From positions 10,704,829-10,768,828 of the forward strand of contig NC_049988.1 in the NCBI RefSeq assembly GCF_000003815.2: a stretch of DNA of 64,000 bases, written 5' to 3'. A program made the position numbers and the translations under genes. Source of the DNA: Branchiostoma floridae. Lineage: Eukaryota; Chordata; Leptocardii; Amphioxiformes; Branchiostomatidae. The notes beneath the pieces were generated by a model that was not told the origin of the DNA, did not search any database, and saw only the letters and a program-made list of their open reading frames with translations. Below are positions 1 through 11,372 of the stretch, one piece after another (position 1 is the stretch's first letter; every line of letters begins with the position of its first letter).

Positions 1-242
1 ATCAAGATCTATTCATTATTAATGAATTTCTTTGTATTTTTGGTACTATGGTTCTTAGTGATATCTCCAGGTTGCATGCCGATTCTTGGCACCGCAATGG
101 TACTTTCATGTGATGTAAAATTTCAAAAACAATACCCCCATGTTGAAGGTATTTTGGTACAATCCGCCATTTCGATGTGGTTGGCTGGTAATCATATTCA
201 GTGACAACGTAATATCCTATGCGTATGTTGTATGAACACCAA

Positions 243-633
243 TTACCAACACTGCTTTATTGCAATTGAATCATCGATCTTACCCTGTGAGCAAATGAAT
301 GCCATCCTCGTGCTGCAGTCGGTAGGGACCCACATGTAGCCTGAGGCGCGCGTCATGGCGACGCAGTCCTTCGCAGCATCGTTCGGCGAGCTGGGATCCC
401 ACTGTGTCGGCGTACCCAGCGGGGTGTTCTCCGGGTTTCCCCAGTAGAACTCTCCTTCTATTCCCCGATCGTTTAAGCCGAGCCAGAACGAGTCTATATC
501 CGAGAACCGTGTGGCCAGCTCGTCGTGTATTTCCTGTGTCATGTCTGTCAGGAGGTGGCTTGCAGCAAAAATGCTTTCGCAGTCCGCCCTTGCGGAGAGC
601 CAGGCTTTCAGCTGGGTAGGACGTTTGTTAACC
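243..633 (-). CDS. C-type lectin domain, terminal exon
   Basis: This is the last coding exon of a C-type lectin-like protein. It starts after a good acceptor (pyrimidines then CTACAG, AG at 635-634) and ends at a TAA at 243-245. The reading frame carries the core of a long-form C-type lectin fold: a first cysteine (RADCESIF), the WLGLNDR block followed by GEFYWG (the usual WIGLxDxxxEGxFxW pattern), then DCVAM, and a final CSTRMAFIC corresponding to the C-x-YIC end of the fold. The Ca/sugar-binding EPN or QPD tripeptide is not seen; NPENTPL and SPNDAAKDC lie where the binding loop should be, so sugar specificity cannot be read. The product is expected to be extracellular. The exon begins in phase 2, so it cannot join directly to the phase-0 signal-peptide exon at 4858-5037; at least one exon between them is unseen, or they are separate genes. 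Confidence 0.8.
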
Positions 634-649
634 CTGTAGAAATTACACA

Positions 650-3600
650 AAGTCTTGCTTGTTATTGTCTCTAGATGTTGGAATCAGTTGGTATGTTTGT
701 TCCTTTGTTAGTTAGATACATAGATATTGCAGAAGGGCAGCATTTAAGGTGGAAGTGGGGTTAGGCTAACGTCGACCGTCACATTTCAAAACAGGGACCT
801 GTTCGGGCTGTTTGAAACGACTATTCTCTTTACGTCTTGTGTAGTTTTGTGTCTTTTATATCCTACTTTTCGTTCTCGAAAGTTGCTCAACTGGGCCCTT
901 GTGTTGAAGTATGACGTCGGTATAATAGGGTACTCGGGGAATTAAAAAGCTTAAGTATGGTTTGGTTTGTTTTTCTTGATTTCGGCACAATTAATCGTCA
1001 CTATAAGACACTACTCATAGATATAACATGCACAGTGATAAGGTCGTAAGTAACATATGTATGGAAAGATTTTCCAACTAGAATTGTTCTATCAAAACTG
1101 TATGGAAAAGTATTTTCAGATGACGAAATCCGTACTGGAACAAACTACGTCCCACATGCCTGATTGATTGACGGATGGATGTATGGATACAAAGAATTAT
1201 AAGAAATACTTACCGAAAACAATGCCCAAGAAATCTTATAGGAAAACCTCCATGACAGCTCCCATATGTTTGGGCATTGGCTATGTGAATCCCAGCTGAA
1301 TCGATAAGAAAAATACAGTGTTGGTTGAAAGACAGAACTTTATCATAGAAATAGAATCTATAACGAGAAAGAGTAAAATGATGTAATCTCTACATATAGT
1401 AGTAAAGAACCTTAGTAGTGTAACCACTAGAAAAAAAGAGAACCGGGCCTACGCTAACAAAACTTTCAGCTTTTTTACACATTGATTTATTTTTATTGAT
1501 AATGTATCTTCTTGTATTAAGTCTTCGATTTATACTTGTTCATGCGTTTGCATTTATATCAAGCGGAGGCGTCGATATACGTTTTAAAACTTCAGCGCGC
1601 CGTCTCTGTACTTGTTTGTACTCTGTACTTGTTTACACATAGCATCAACACAAAAAATCAAAACCGCTTCTTAAATTTAGTGAACTATGAAACAAACATG
1701 CCATTCCTCCCATGACTCAATGGCCCTGCGTTGCAAAGGTACAAAATTGTACAAAACGTGCCGACAACAAAATATAAAGGTCTGCCAAATATGAACATGA
1801 GCACGTGTGACCTGCAAATGTACACACAGATCGCATATCAACTTTTGGCAGAGATTCAGAAAATCACTGGACTAGAAACGTTTAATTAAAATCGAGGCTT
1901 ATAGGCCCTCATGACTTTAATGAACGATTTGTTTGTGCGAAAGCTTGATAGTTTCCTATTTTTGGTAAAATATTGCACTCAGTGGTCCACAGAGTAGAAA
2001 TCAGACACAACGCTTGCTCAATTAATTGCTTCTTATTTGTTAAGTTGTTTTAAGCACCGATAAATCGTCACATTTAGCCTTCGGTCATGGTCAGCATTAC
2101 AATCTTAATCAGTTATTCAAAATTACGTTTGGCGTTTATTGGTAAATCCTCCATTCCTAATACCCCTGTCACATTATCCACGATCTTCGGGCGTATCGAT
2201 GGAAGATTGGCCATATTTAACACATGGGTGAAGTTGCGCGTATTTTTCACCTGAAAACCGTCCCTGTCACATATTAGCCATACTTTGTACCTTGTACAAT
2301 TGCTGTGCAATGAAGTTATTATTATGATTATATGAGCGAGGATCCGGTGATTGCCGCAGAATCCTCGTCCGATCGATGTTTGCTAAATGTAAAAGGGGTA
2401 AAAGCCACCATACAATGACAAATATTGTATTTGTCGGTCACCTTTGATTTCATAATTGCTAAATTGGAATCTAAGGCAAGCTATGAAACCATGACTTGAA
2501 AGACAGCAAAACGTTAAAAAAGACAATCGTTCTTTATCTATGACATTCTAATGGCAATCTGTCCAATGTCTGGTTACTCTGGATAGGGTGTATAAACAAT
2601 AGTACTTAGTTTATGACCAGCCAAGTGGAGGAGGGGATCATAGTAATCTGGCTGACCAAGGTCATTATAGACACATCAAAAAGTACAGCGACTTTCGTAA
2701 GGTCTATAAGTACATATAAACAGACATATATGAAAGATAGGAATAAGTCAACATATTTAGTCTAGCGTGTCATTTACACTTATTAAGACTTGGGATGAAC
2801 CATTTGTTGGTTTGACAAAGCCACGCCCAATGCGTCATTGAAGAAGCGTCATGTGGTCAATCAGTCGGGTTGTTCAGAGATAATGATAAGTACGTGCGCA
2901 CATATCTAGGTGTGCCCGAGGATGTCATTTTACGCTCAATTTCAGAAAAAAACAATACACGACTGAACCTCGAGTAATTCATGGGCTTTTTTCTCTTCTA
3001 AGCACAATATCTGTATATCTAACATGTTGTGAAACATGTACATTATTGTAAAGTTAGATTATAGAACAAATTCGCCGAAAATTTGAATGTTATCGCAAAA
3101 GACTAGTCAAAGGGTGGTATGCCTTCAGGGCAAATAAAATCAATCACTAACGGATCGTGTTCTTTGTGAGGCGCCGAGGGTCAACACAGAACGGAACCAC
3201 AACAGGCTGCATTTTGTCCTCAAACTGTATTGACGTGCAATCTCAACTTAGCTGCAATATGACAGATAATCAAACCCATAGTTTTGGTAGTATTATACAC
3301 AGAGAAAGTAGTTAAACTGTAAAGAATAAGTATTGGAGGTGGCGAATGTGTTTATGTTTTGTAAACAGTATGTTGTCAATAGCACCTGGCGAGGTGCAAG
3401 GTCACTGAGCATGAGTGAGGAGGGCGCGACAACTATGCACATCCAAATGTCAAGGAGAGTATCACAGAATTGGATGGATTTTACGAAAGGATGTGCGAAT
3501 GGGGGAGGGGGCATGTCTAAGTGATTTAGTATGCAGGAGGTCTTATATGATATGAATCGTAGCAACGACAGGGAACATATTCAAGATCCATAACTTTTCA

Positions 3601-4261
3601 ATGAAAGTGTCACCTTGAGTCATGTTGAGTGTTCTAAACGTCTACTACAGTTTAACTGGCCTAATAACCGACAATTAAAGGTGACGCAATAAGCAAGCAG
3701 ACCTGACCTTATCACGACAATCTGTTGATGGGAAGAAGTTCCCATTGACTTGACGGCTTGTCAAGGTCTTTTAAACATATCAATTGCATATTGTATAACA
3801 TTGTCATTTACATAACAACATGATAGGAGAAAGTATTTCGCCTTTAATTTCAAATTCATGATGTTATTAAAATGAGACTGTCAATTGTGAAATAATTTTG
3901 TTTCCTTGTGTGTTTGTGTATGTGTTATTTTCACCTTGAAGACTGTTTGGGCCTTAAGACATGTCTTCTCAGAAGTGGGTTGTACAACAAGGTCAGCAAA
4001 ATACGAATGACAACTCGCACGTGTCGACACGAGGCTACAACGTGCTTGCCCCTCATTTCTACCATGTAGAGCAAATCTGCGTAGTTCAGCCACAGATTCA
4101 ACATAATATTAGGATAATTCGTAACAAAATGTGTAGCATTATTTCTAAGTCATTCCGATAACAACGTGGCATTTGGGATTTCAGTGGACTTACACATGAT
4201 TGTACAGTGAGTTCATTCGCAGTGAGTTCATTGTAGTGCCTAGTGACACATAGGGAGGCAA
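650..4261. other. Intron or spacer without recognised exons
   Basis: There is no recognisable coding sequence here. If the signal exon and lectin exon belong together, this is intron containing at least one missing exon. A 65-codon minus-strand frame at 2113-2310 (with CTRYKVWLICDRDGF and a following CAG/GTGAAA donor-like site) is the only candidate, and I do not recognise it. Positions 767-870 resemble part of the inverted-repeat element at 26728-26903. Positions 2330-2560 share the phrase CACCTTTGATTTCATAA and flanking bases with 32860-32960, so a dispersed repeat is present. Confidence 0.4.
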
Positions 4262-4299
4262 GTTTTCTTGCTGTTTCGTAGTGGTAAGGTATAATTCTA

Positions 4300-4440
4300 C
4301 AGGGACGGATTGCTAGCCCTTTGCCTTAAATGTGCTAGAGGCACCTCCCCGAACGCAGGACCCTCACTTTTCGTCCCTTTCGAAAGACGGGTGCAGCCCC
4401 AGATATGGTACCCTTTCCGAATTAAACCGGGTCTCCCATA
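4300..4440 (-). repeat. SINE 3' domain fragment
   Basis: Read on the minus strand, this stretch contains a block (GGGTCCTGCGTTCGGGGAGG followed by TGCCT) matching the second half of the 5S-headed SINE at 15165-15363 (GGGTCCCGTGCTCGAGGAGG followed by TGCC). No 5S-like head is visible, so this is a truncated copy or a SINE with a different head that shares the same central domain. Confidence 0.5.
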
Positions 4441-4857
4441 TTAATAAAAGATTAAAAAAAGTTACGAACTAACTAGAAACAAGAAGTCAACTGTGAGACT
4501 GCTATTGGTAGATATACAGGCATATCCCAGTAGGACTAAGTATAGTGACTGTTGTCTCCACAAATATTTACAAAAATACCGAAAAAGGCAACGTTCAGGT
4601 TTCTAGTCAATATTCATGTAGCAAAATAGCGAATGTCCGTTATACTCTGTTCATTAGTTCTATAGCCAAAACGTTCTCATGTATGGGGCATGAGATACAG
4701 ATTGTTCAATTGCCTTTTGCATATATATATTAGCAAGAAAAGGACAACTATGAGAAATCGCCGCTCTCCTGTTTGAAATACTGCCAAGTTTACACGTGGT
4801 CTACTTGAACCGTAGTGACTAGTGCGACAAGCCGTCATATGTTATAAAAAACCTTAC

Positions 4858-5037
4858 GTTTGTAACAAATGTAAAAGGTTCAGGAATAGGTCTGACCATG
4901 TCAAGCAAGTGGCGACCCCATAAAAACAAATCTATATCGTAACTGCGATCTAAGTCATCGGTGCGGAATGTCGACTTACCGGCGGCAAAACTCAATCCCA
5001 ACACGAACCCGATCAGAGAAGCCCGCAAAATTCCCAT
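4858..5037 (-). CDS. Signal-peptide exon of a secreted protein (probably the C-type lectin gene)
   Basis: The ATG at 5037-5035 opens a 60-codon reading frame. It begins MGILRASLIGFVLGLSFAAG, a typical signal peptide with a hydrophobic core and small residues at the likely cleavage site, and continues as a polar, acidic stretch (TDDLDRSYDIDLF). It ends at a strong donor (AAC then GTAAGG, exon end 4858) in phase 0. An in-frame ATG further upstream would add a charged leader (MKTVRKAKDTVLKER), which would bury the signal sequence, so the internal ATG is preferred. On the same strand and 4.2 kb upstream of the lectin exon at 243-633, it is a plausible first exon of that gene; this link is inferred from order only. 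Confidence 0.5.
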
Positions 5038-5103
5038 CTTTGAAGTCTCCACGCGGTGCCTTTCCTTCAGAACAGTATCCTTGGCTTTCCGTACGGTTTT
5101 CAC

Positions 5104-6540
5104 ACACGTTCACAAGAGAGGAATGTCCACAAATGGGAGTTAATTAGGGTTGGTGTGAACCCAACAAGGTTACTTGAAATGACGTGCTGCGTTGGAAGCT
5201 TGTTCCCGAGACTGGAGGGTGGGCGAAACCTTGGAAAGTGGCTCTGCCCAAGGGCGGCCAATCAGAACGTGTGTTTGTAATAGCCCGAGCGAACTTGTAA
5301 ATCTGGTTTTAAATCAGGCCCCGCCTACATACAGACCTCGATTGGTTCAATTGATGGTCCTTAAGAGTTCTTTTAACCCACAAAATCCCTCGCACATTCT
5401 CTTTATTCAGCAATATATTTTCTCCTTTCTATACTTTGTTGTCTAGTGCTAAAGGAACAGTGTATATGGGTCTACATATATTGTACAAACATTTAAGAAG
5501 CTTTGTGATCGGTGACCCATGTTTAATTGTAGTTGGTCACGTTGTCAACCTTTTAGCATTGACGCCAAAAGGTTGTATCTGTGGAGTCGCAGTGAAATAT
5601 TTATATTTAGAATTGGTCTGTGCTGTGTGATTCATTTTTGAGAAATACTTCTTGTTTTCTGTCGATTTTGGAAGTGTACATTGAAATTTTCATCACCTAC
5701 GATTCTGTGTTATTGATTTGAGAGTTCTAGATATATTAGAATGTTTACGAGTTTATCAGTGAATTGAATGGGGGATAACAAGCTAAAGGTATCGCCATTT
5801 TGATAAAGTTTTCAGTTATTTACGTACAGCGTATAGGTAGTTAGATGATTCAGTGACGTTTTACAAACACCACATAGTATTATTAGTTGGGAACCTACTG
5901 TACTTGTCTAGCTAGTTTTACGCACATCCGTGCCTACTACACTAGATGAACACGAAAAACAACGTGAAAGGCGACAAAACGCAGCACAAATAAGTACAAA
6001 AAGTCCGCACTTGCATCTACTTCGATATTTATTACCTACGTCATCGGGCATCACGTGACATGGGTTGCTAAATTAAGGGACTGACGGCAAACGCACTTTG
6101 ACACACCTCACAGTTGACCAATTAGAATGTCTGTTAAAAATAAAACACCGAACCTTGTCATGCTAGTTCTTGATAACGATCTTTTAGCCAGACTCCCATT
6201 GTCCCAATGTCAGGACTTTGTTATCAATCAAATTCAGACAATTGTCAACATACACGTTCTGTTGATATAATCTTCTATAGAAAACAAAATGGCCTCTACC
6301 TCTACCCGACTCCACACGTCGCTGGGAAAAATAGTAGAAATTAGCCAGATAGACAGATGACATTTTAGAATAGTTAAGCGGTGCTTTTTTTTTTTTACTC
6401 AATGGTCACCACGTCACAAGACCTGAAGGCCACTCAATGTTACGGGGTTACACGATATATGATTGTAACAGCATCTCTTCGCCCTAGGACAGAAACATCA
6501 TGATTGAGACCAGCCCAATTGCTCACTAACTAACTGACCC
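5104..6540. other. Spacer with no supported gene
   Basis: The frames here are short and show no family motif, repeat phase or good splice boundaries. The sequence is AT-rich. It is upstream of the minus-strand signal exon, so its promoter should lie near 5040-5400, but no TATA box or other clear element can be assigned. Confidence 0.4.
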
Positions 6541-6544
6541 AAAA

Positions 6545-6866
6545 GCCAAAGCAGGGGTTACGAGGGCTGCTCGGGAGATTTTTGTAAACCATTTTGGCCG
6601 GAATCGTTTGATCCGCTCACGTTCGCTTATGTGGCGGGTTCTTTAACGTGCTTGGGGTGTTACTCTCGTGTTGCTCTCCCCGAACACGGGACCTCCATCC
6701 GAAGGCGGTCTCATTTTCACCTGAGTAAAGTGAGGAAAATCGTGTAAAAAAACAATGAAAAAGTGCCTTTCCAAGATCGGTAACAAGGCAGCCGGATTCG
6801 AACCCGCAACCTCTCGGTCACGAGGCAAACACACTGCGCTACACGGTCACACGGTCGACGTCACAC
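6545..6866 (-). repeat. tRNA-derived SINE
   Basis: On the minus strand this reads as a tRNA-like head followed by a SINE body. An A-box-like TAGCGCAGTGTG lies at about 6833-6844, and a perfect B box GGTTCGAATCC at 6794-6804. After it comes TTGGAAAGGCACTTTTTCAT, then TTTCCTCACTTTACTCAGG and a stretch ending in ACCCGCCACATAAGCGAACG. This body resembles tRNA-headed SINEs common in marine deuterostomes. The cloverleaf is imperfect and the body continues without a terminator, so this is not a functional tRNA gene. A fragment of the same 3' end recurs at 38925-38992. Confidence 0.75.
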
Positions 6867-6869
6867 TAG

Positions 6870-7637
6870 TCTTCCAAAGACAACCCAAAGAGAACCTGAT
6901 ATACCTGCTACAGATTTTGTGTAGTTGTCGACATGATTTTAGTCGACTACCTCCTCTGGCCTGTCATCAGTTTTCTAGCCAACTTCTACTATTCTTAGAG
7001 CTACATGTGGAGCCTGGCAGAGGCAAAAAAAGGAATTTAACAAGTTTAAGAAAATTACTGTAGATGGTTTTACGGTACAAGAATGATTATGGTTCCAACT
7101 GCGCATGCCCAGTGCCATTCTGGCCAAAAGTTGAACAGGCCCCGGGCCAACTAGAATGGTCAAGAGCTCGAGTCTTCACATTTGATTTCGTACATGAACA
7201 GGCTAGTTGTATTTAAACATTAAACGTGAAAGGGCAAACTTTCCATTTGATACAAATAAAGGTTATATAATCTAATTTTAATATCGATTTTTTGAAATTG
7301 CAGACAATGTAATACATGGCAAACCCAGGTTGCGTAACTGATATTGGGTGCTACCACATACATATATTTACACTTTTCATAGAATACACATAATTAACTC
7401 AACTGGTTAGCGTTATATAATGCTTCTGTGATATGTAAACAATGGTGTTTGCTGTACACTTTGACCAAAGTCACATTTGGCACTGTCACTAGGTTAAGTG
7501 ATGCAGGATAATATTATTCATATTTTTGATATGACGGTTGGGTCTTCCCCCCCCCCCCCCCAAAAAATGAATAGATTACTCATACCTGTAACTAATCGAA
7601 TTAGATACAGATACAGATGATTGAATATGAAACTATA

Positions 7638-7682
<45 letters not shown>

Positions 7683-8590
7683 CAATCATAAACAAAAGCA
7701 ACTAACACAAAAATATTATCGATTGAAATAATAGATAAAATAACATACTAATCAATATAAACAAGGTAATGATTAGAAGACCATACTCGTTTATTGTAAG
7801 TAGAAAGTTCTAACCAATATAGCTCTGTCAACAAAATGAAAGTCACTATTTATTTTTTTACTTTATTAAAATTTGCATCGAATAGCTCCTTTGGTGTAGC
7901 GTATATATTATCACTTTCATCCATATATCTGTTTGCCATTTATTAATGGAATACACAAATCATGTTATCTTAAAGAAATTTATAACGGCTGTGTGCATAT
8001 GAAGACAGCCAATCAGATAATATAGTAAATATCCATACTGTTCTTATAGTAAATATTCGTTTATACAGCATACATTGTAACATTAGGTATCATACGGGTA
8101 TGGTTTACAATATAAATACATTGTGGTAAACTCTAACTGTATAGAAATAAATAGATGCATCAGAGACTGTTTAAACCTTGAACCGTAGTTTAAAGGATGG
8201 GTAATGAAGTCCACATTTTGATTAGTTCTGAATCATCATATAGCCAGATCGACCAATCAGAGGCCTACATTTCCCCATAAACCATAACATTAATATCCCA
8301 AAAATTACCCATTTCACAGGGTTCCCAATGGTCTAATTTTTCTTCGGTGGTGTGCTGTGTTTGCTACATGACAATGCATATTTGATAATATCATCGATGA
8401 CCCACTTTCCTTCGTTCTAGACGGTGTCATTGTAGGTTCCAATAGCCATCTCATAAACGGTGGTTTCGTATCACCGTATCGACCGAATTAACCGAATGAA
8501 AGCGGGTTATTAACTCTATACTCACTTGGCACTCCAAAGGTCTTGAACTCTCTTATCTAACAAACTTGAGTTAGTTAGTTAGTTAGTGAG
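6870..8590. other. AT-rich spacer with simple repeats
   Basis: No gene is supported. It contains a run of about 14 C (7547-7561) and a (TA)n microsatellite of roughly 45 bp (7637-7681). The remainder is AT-rich sequence downstream of the OATP stop codon at 8591. Confidence 0.5.
7637..7681. repeat. (TA)n microsatellite
   Basis: Nearly uninterrupted TA dinucleotides, beginning with a few TATATG variants. Confidence 0.9.
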
Positions 8591-10883
8591 TTACACCGTT
8601 GTTTCACGGTAATACACAAGTTCCAGAATTCCGCTGACCCTCTTCCTTGCGTCGTTGTCTAGCTCCGCATTTTTCTCATCTATCAGCTTGCTGTTGGCTT
8701 CACTGCGTTTCCAGGAGTACAGAGCCAAGCAGAGCGACAGGAAGATCCAACAGGCCAGGGCGAAGGTCACAGTGAAGAAGTACGTACTGAGGTTGGCGTT
8801 GTCGTACACGAGGCAGGCGCCTTTCTGATCGCAAGTCTCGTTCCACAAGAGACAGGCCCGGTCTATCAGACTTCCGTACACGATGGGTCCAGGGATGGCA
8901 CCTGGGGGTACGTACCAAGAGGTAATATACATCTAGAAGACATAGATAAGCAATGCTGCTTCTTGTCTAACCCTCGTTAGTAATAAAAAAGAAGGCTATA
9001 CTTTCAGTTGCGCGCATGTAGGTCGTCAGCATATAACTTGAGAAGTTGTAAATGGGTCTTCGTGATATCTAGTAGGTGAGTAGCGGTTGTATAAAGGAAG
9101 GTGAAGTTCGAAAATTGGTAACCTGGCGTTTTCCTACGGTACTGCAGCGGGCTTTGTATTTTTGTGTTTGTTTTTTAACAATATAACTTGAGAAGTTGTG
9201 AATAGTTCTTGTTCCGAATGCTCTTGAAAACGTCTTTATCACATGACCATGACTTGTGTCCACTTTGATAAACCACACACACACACAAAGAGAGAGAGAG
9301 GGGGGAGACAAAAGAGCATGAAAGAAAGATAGATCAGCCCATCAGATTATCAGAAACACCATTAGTTAGAGACGTTAACTAACAACAAGTAGGGCGTATT
9401 TTTATGGTTTGACCTATCACGTCATTGTGAAAAAAAAGTAGACGGAAATATCGTGAAACAAAGAGAGACATTTCATGACTGAACTTACCAAGGAATCTGG
9501 CAATGAGACTCTGGAACCCAAGAGCCAGTGATCTGCGACTTTCCTGCACACACCTGGTAAACAGCACGCATATCGTGTTTCATAAGCTATGACGTCATTG
9601 AATTAGTATAATTTATGCATATAATTACGAAAAATAAACTAAATTAAACGTTTAGGAATACCAAAATCGAATGTTTCAGTAAAGGGTATAAGCCGCAACA
9701 TATCAAGAAACAAATCAAGCTATCCCAAACATCATGAAGATCCGTCATGCAACCCATTCCCGAGTTATTCCCTCTATAGGGTTGATGTATTTACACAAGC
9801 GTGGAAAAATTCCTGAAATGCCTGCGGAATTTTGGGAATCTTGCCAAACGAACGCACACTACACTATTAGGCTAACCCCAGAGGCGTCGCCAAAATCTTG
9901 TCTTCGTACGTATCGCCTTGTCACGCCCACTTTGAAACGCCGCTCTGCGAAGGTCAAATGACTGCAGCCCGGGCTCACGCTCGCGCGGATGTGTGCGCCT
10001 TTTAGCGATTCCCAGTAGAACTACTGCACAAAGTTCGCCCCGAACAAGGTCAAATGAATCGCCCCGAACAAGGTTAAATTTGTGGATCAAATTGTAAACA
10101 AAACGCAACGAAAAGTTGTTACCCACCTTAGAGTGGAGAACAACATGGCAGGGCCCATGGATGCCATCCCGACAGCGTACACAAACAGAGCACACAGCAC
10201 CACTGGCAGCAGGTCGCAGTTGTTGGGACAGTGGCCTGACGTCACCTTGTTCTCAACGTCAGGGCTTCCACTGGCAGCAGACTGGTTGGTGGGTAAACAG
10301 CTGCACATGCCGTAGCTCTGCAACTATTAGGAATGCGATTAAGAGTAGTGGTAGAAAAGGAGGCGGGAATAGGGAAAGAAAGGGGTGAGAGAAAGGGTGG
10401 GGAGCGAGAGAAGGAATCAAAGGGGAAAAGAGATGAATTGAGAAGGAAAGAAGGAAGGAAAGAAGGAAAGAAGTAAGGATAGAGATGAGAGAAGCGGTGA
10501 GATCGAGAGAAGAAATCAAAGGGGAAGGGAGATGAGAGAGAAAGAAGAAAAGACGGGAGAAATGAAGGAAGAAGAAAAGGAAAGAAAGATAAGAGAAATG
10601 GTGGCAGTGAGAATAAATCAAAGGGAGAGGAGATGAATTGAGAAAGAAAGAAGGAAACAATAAAATAATGAAGGAAGCAAAGAGAGAAAGAAGATGGGAT
10701 GGATGAGAGAAGGGAGGAGAAACGACAAAAGAGGTTAGGACATGACTTTCTGCATTGCATGTGTATACAATGTACATCATTTACCTTGCTTTCGCCTGGC
10801 AGTTGTTCCATACACCCCGCGATGCAGGGTGAGAAGAACTCGACTCCGCTTGGAGCACAGACGGGATCGTACTTGGTCTGACA
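8591..10883 (-). CDS. OATP/SLCO organic anion transporter, 3' half (exons 10-13)
   Basis: Four exons on the minus strand encode the C-terminal part of an organic anion transporting polypeptide, a 12-helix plasma-membrane uptake carrier. Exon 10 (10883-10785, 5' part lost in the N gap) carries the Kazal-like extracellular loop: C-x5-PVC, then FFSPCIAGC. Exon 11 (10317-10127) has the YGMCSC and SGHCPNNC cysteines followed by a membrane helix. Exon 12 (9553-9489, 65 nt) encodes CVQESRRSLALGFQ. Exon 13 (8901-8591) encodes GAIPGPIVYG, CLLWNETC, GACLVYDN, the last helix and a basic/acidic tail, stopping at TAA. Exon 11 and 12 lengths (191, 65) and all phases equal those of the complete copy at 37888-46127. 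Exons 1-9 are absent beyond the gap; they match what is found at 29842-34763. Sequence resembles the SLCO4 branch. Confidence 0.9.
10328..10720. repeat. Purine-rich (GAAA/GAAGG) low-complexity tract in OATP intron 10
   Basis: About 390 bases of almost pure A/G on the plus strand, made of GAAAG, GAAGG and GAGA motifs with two longer near-repeats containing AAATCAAAGGGGAA. It produces long serine/phenylalanine/leucine open frames on the minus strand that are not genes. Confidence 0.9.
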
Positions 10884-10983
10884 NNNNNNNNNNNNNNNNN
10901 NNNNNNNNNNNNNNNNNNNNNNNNNNNNNNNNNNNNNNNNNNNNNNNNNNNNNNNNNNNNNNNNNNNNNNNNNNNNNNNNNNN
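10884..10983. other. 100-N assembly gap inside OATP exon 10
   Basis: Exactly 100 N, the usual placeholder for a gap of unknown size. It starts 33 codons before the end of exon 10; by comparison with the complete copy, 67 nt of this exon are hidden here. The sequence to the right (10984 onward) shows no OATP exon until 29842. Confidence 0.95.
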
Positions 10984-11372
10984 ATCTTTGAAAATTGAAT
11001 GATATCTCAGAAAGGGCAGCAAGGCTTAGGTCAGTATTCATGTCAAGTACAAGGGCGTTATCAGCTGGCTTCTGGTGTCTAGACTTGACCCATGAGGAGG
11101 TTGGCCAAGGAGACATTCCGAAATTCTGGGGAATGCTGCATTTGGCTGTGAACTGGACTACTTCAAGGGTATCCTGCTGTGCATTGGAGTACACAGCAAA
11201 GACTACACAAGCTACTAGACTAAAGAAATCATGAAAGGAGAACATGCCATTTTTAGAGAGGTTCAAGAATCCAGGCATTCCAAATCAGGACTTTCATGAT
11301 TAACCCTATCCATGCTAATGTAGCCCTTGGCACAAAACCCATATTACAATAGGTACTAGTAGCAGGGAGATG
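10984..11372. other. Spacer with no supported gene
   Basis: A minus-strand open frame crosses this stretch from the gap but shows no family motif or splice site consistent with OATP or ceramide synthase. I see nothing that can be named. Confidence 0.35.

Noticed and set aside
404-619. Plus-strand frame of 71 codons
   Set aside because: It is antisense to the C-type lectin exon, which has clear domain motifs.
2113-2310. 65-codon minus frame as a middle exon of the lectin gene
   Set aside because: It has acceptor- and donor-like sites but no recognisable lectin or other motif; not strong enough to call.
6785-6862. Possible tRNA gene on the minus strand
   Set aside because: The B box is perfect, but the cloverleaf is incomplete, and the sequence continues into a SINE body without a poly-T terminator.
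10242-10811. Long minus-strand frames rich in Ser/Phe/Leu
   Set aside because: They are produced by the purine-rich simple repeat in OATP intron 10; only the first codons at the right end are real exon 10.
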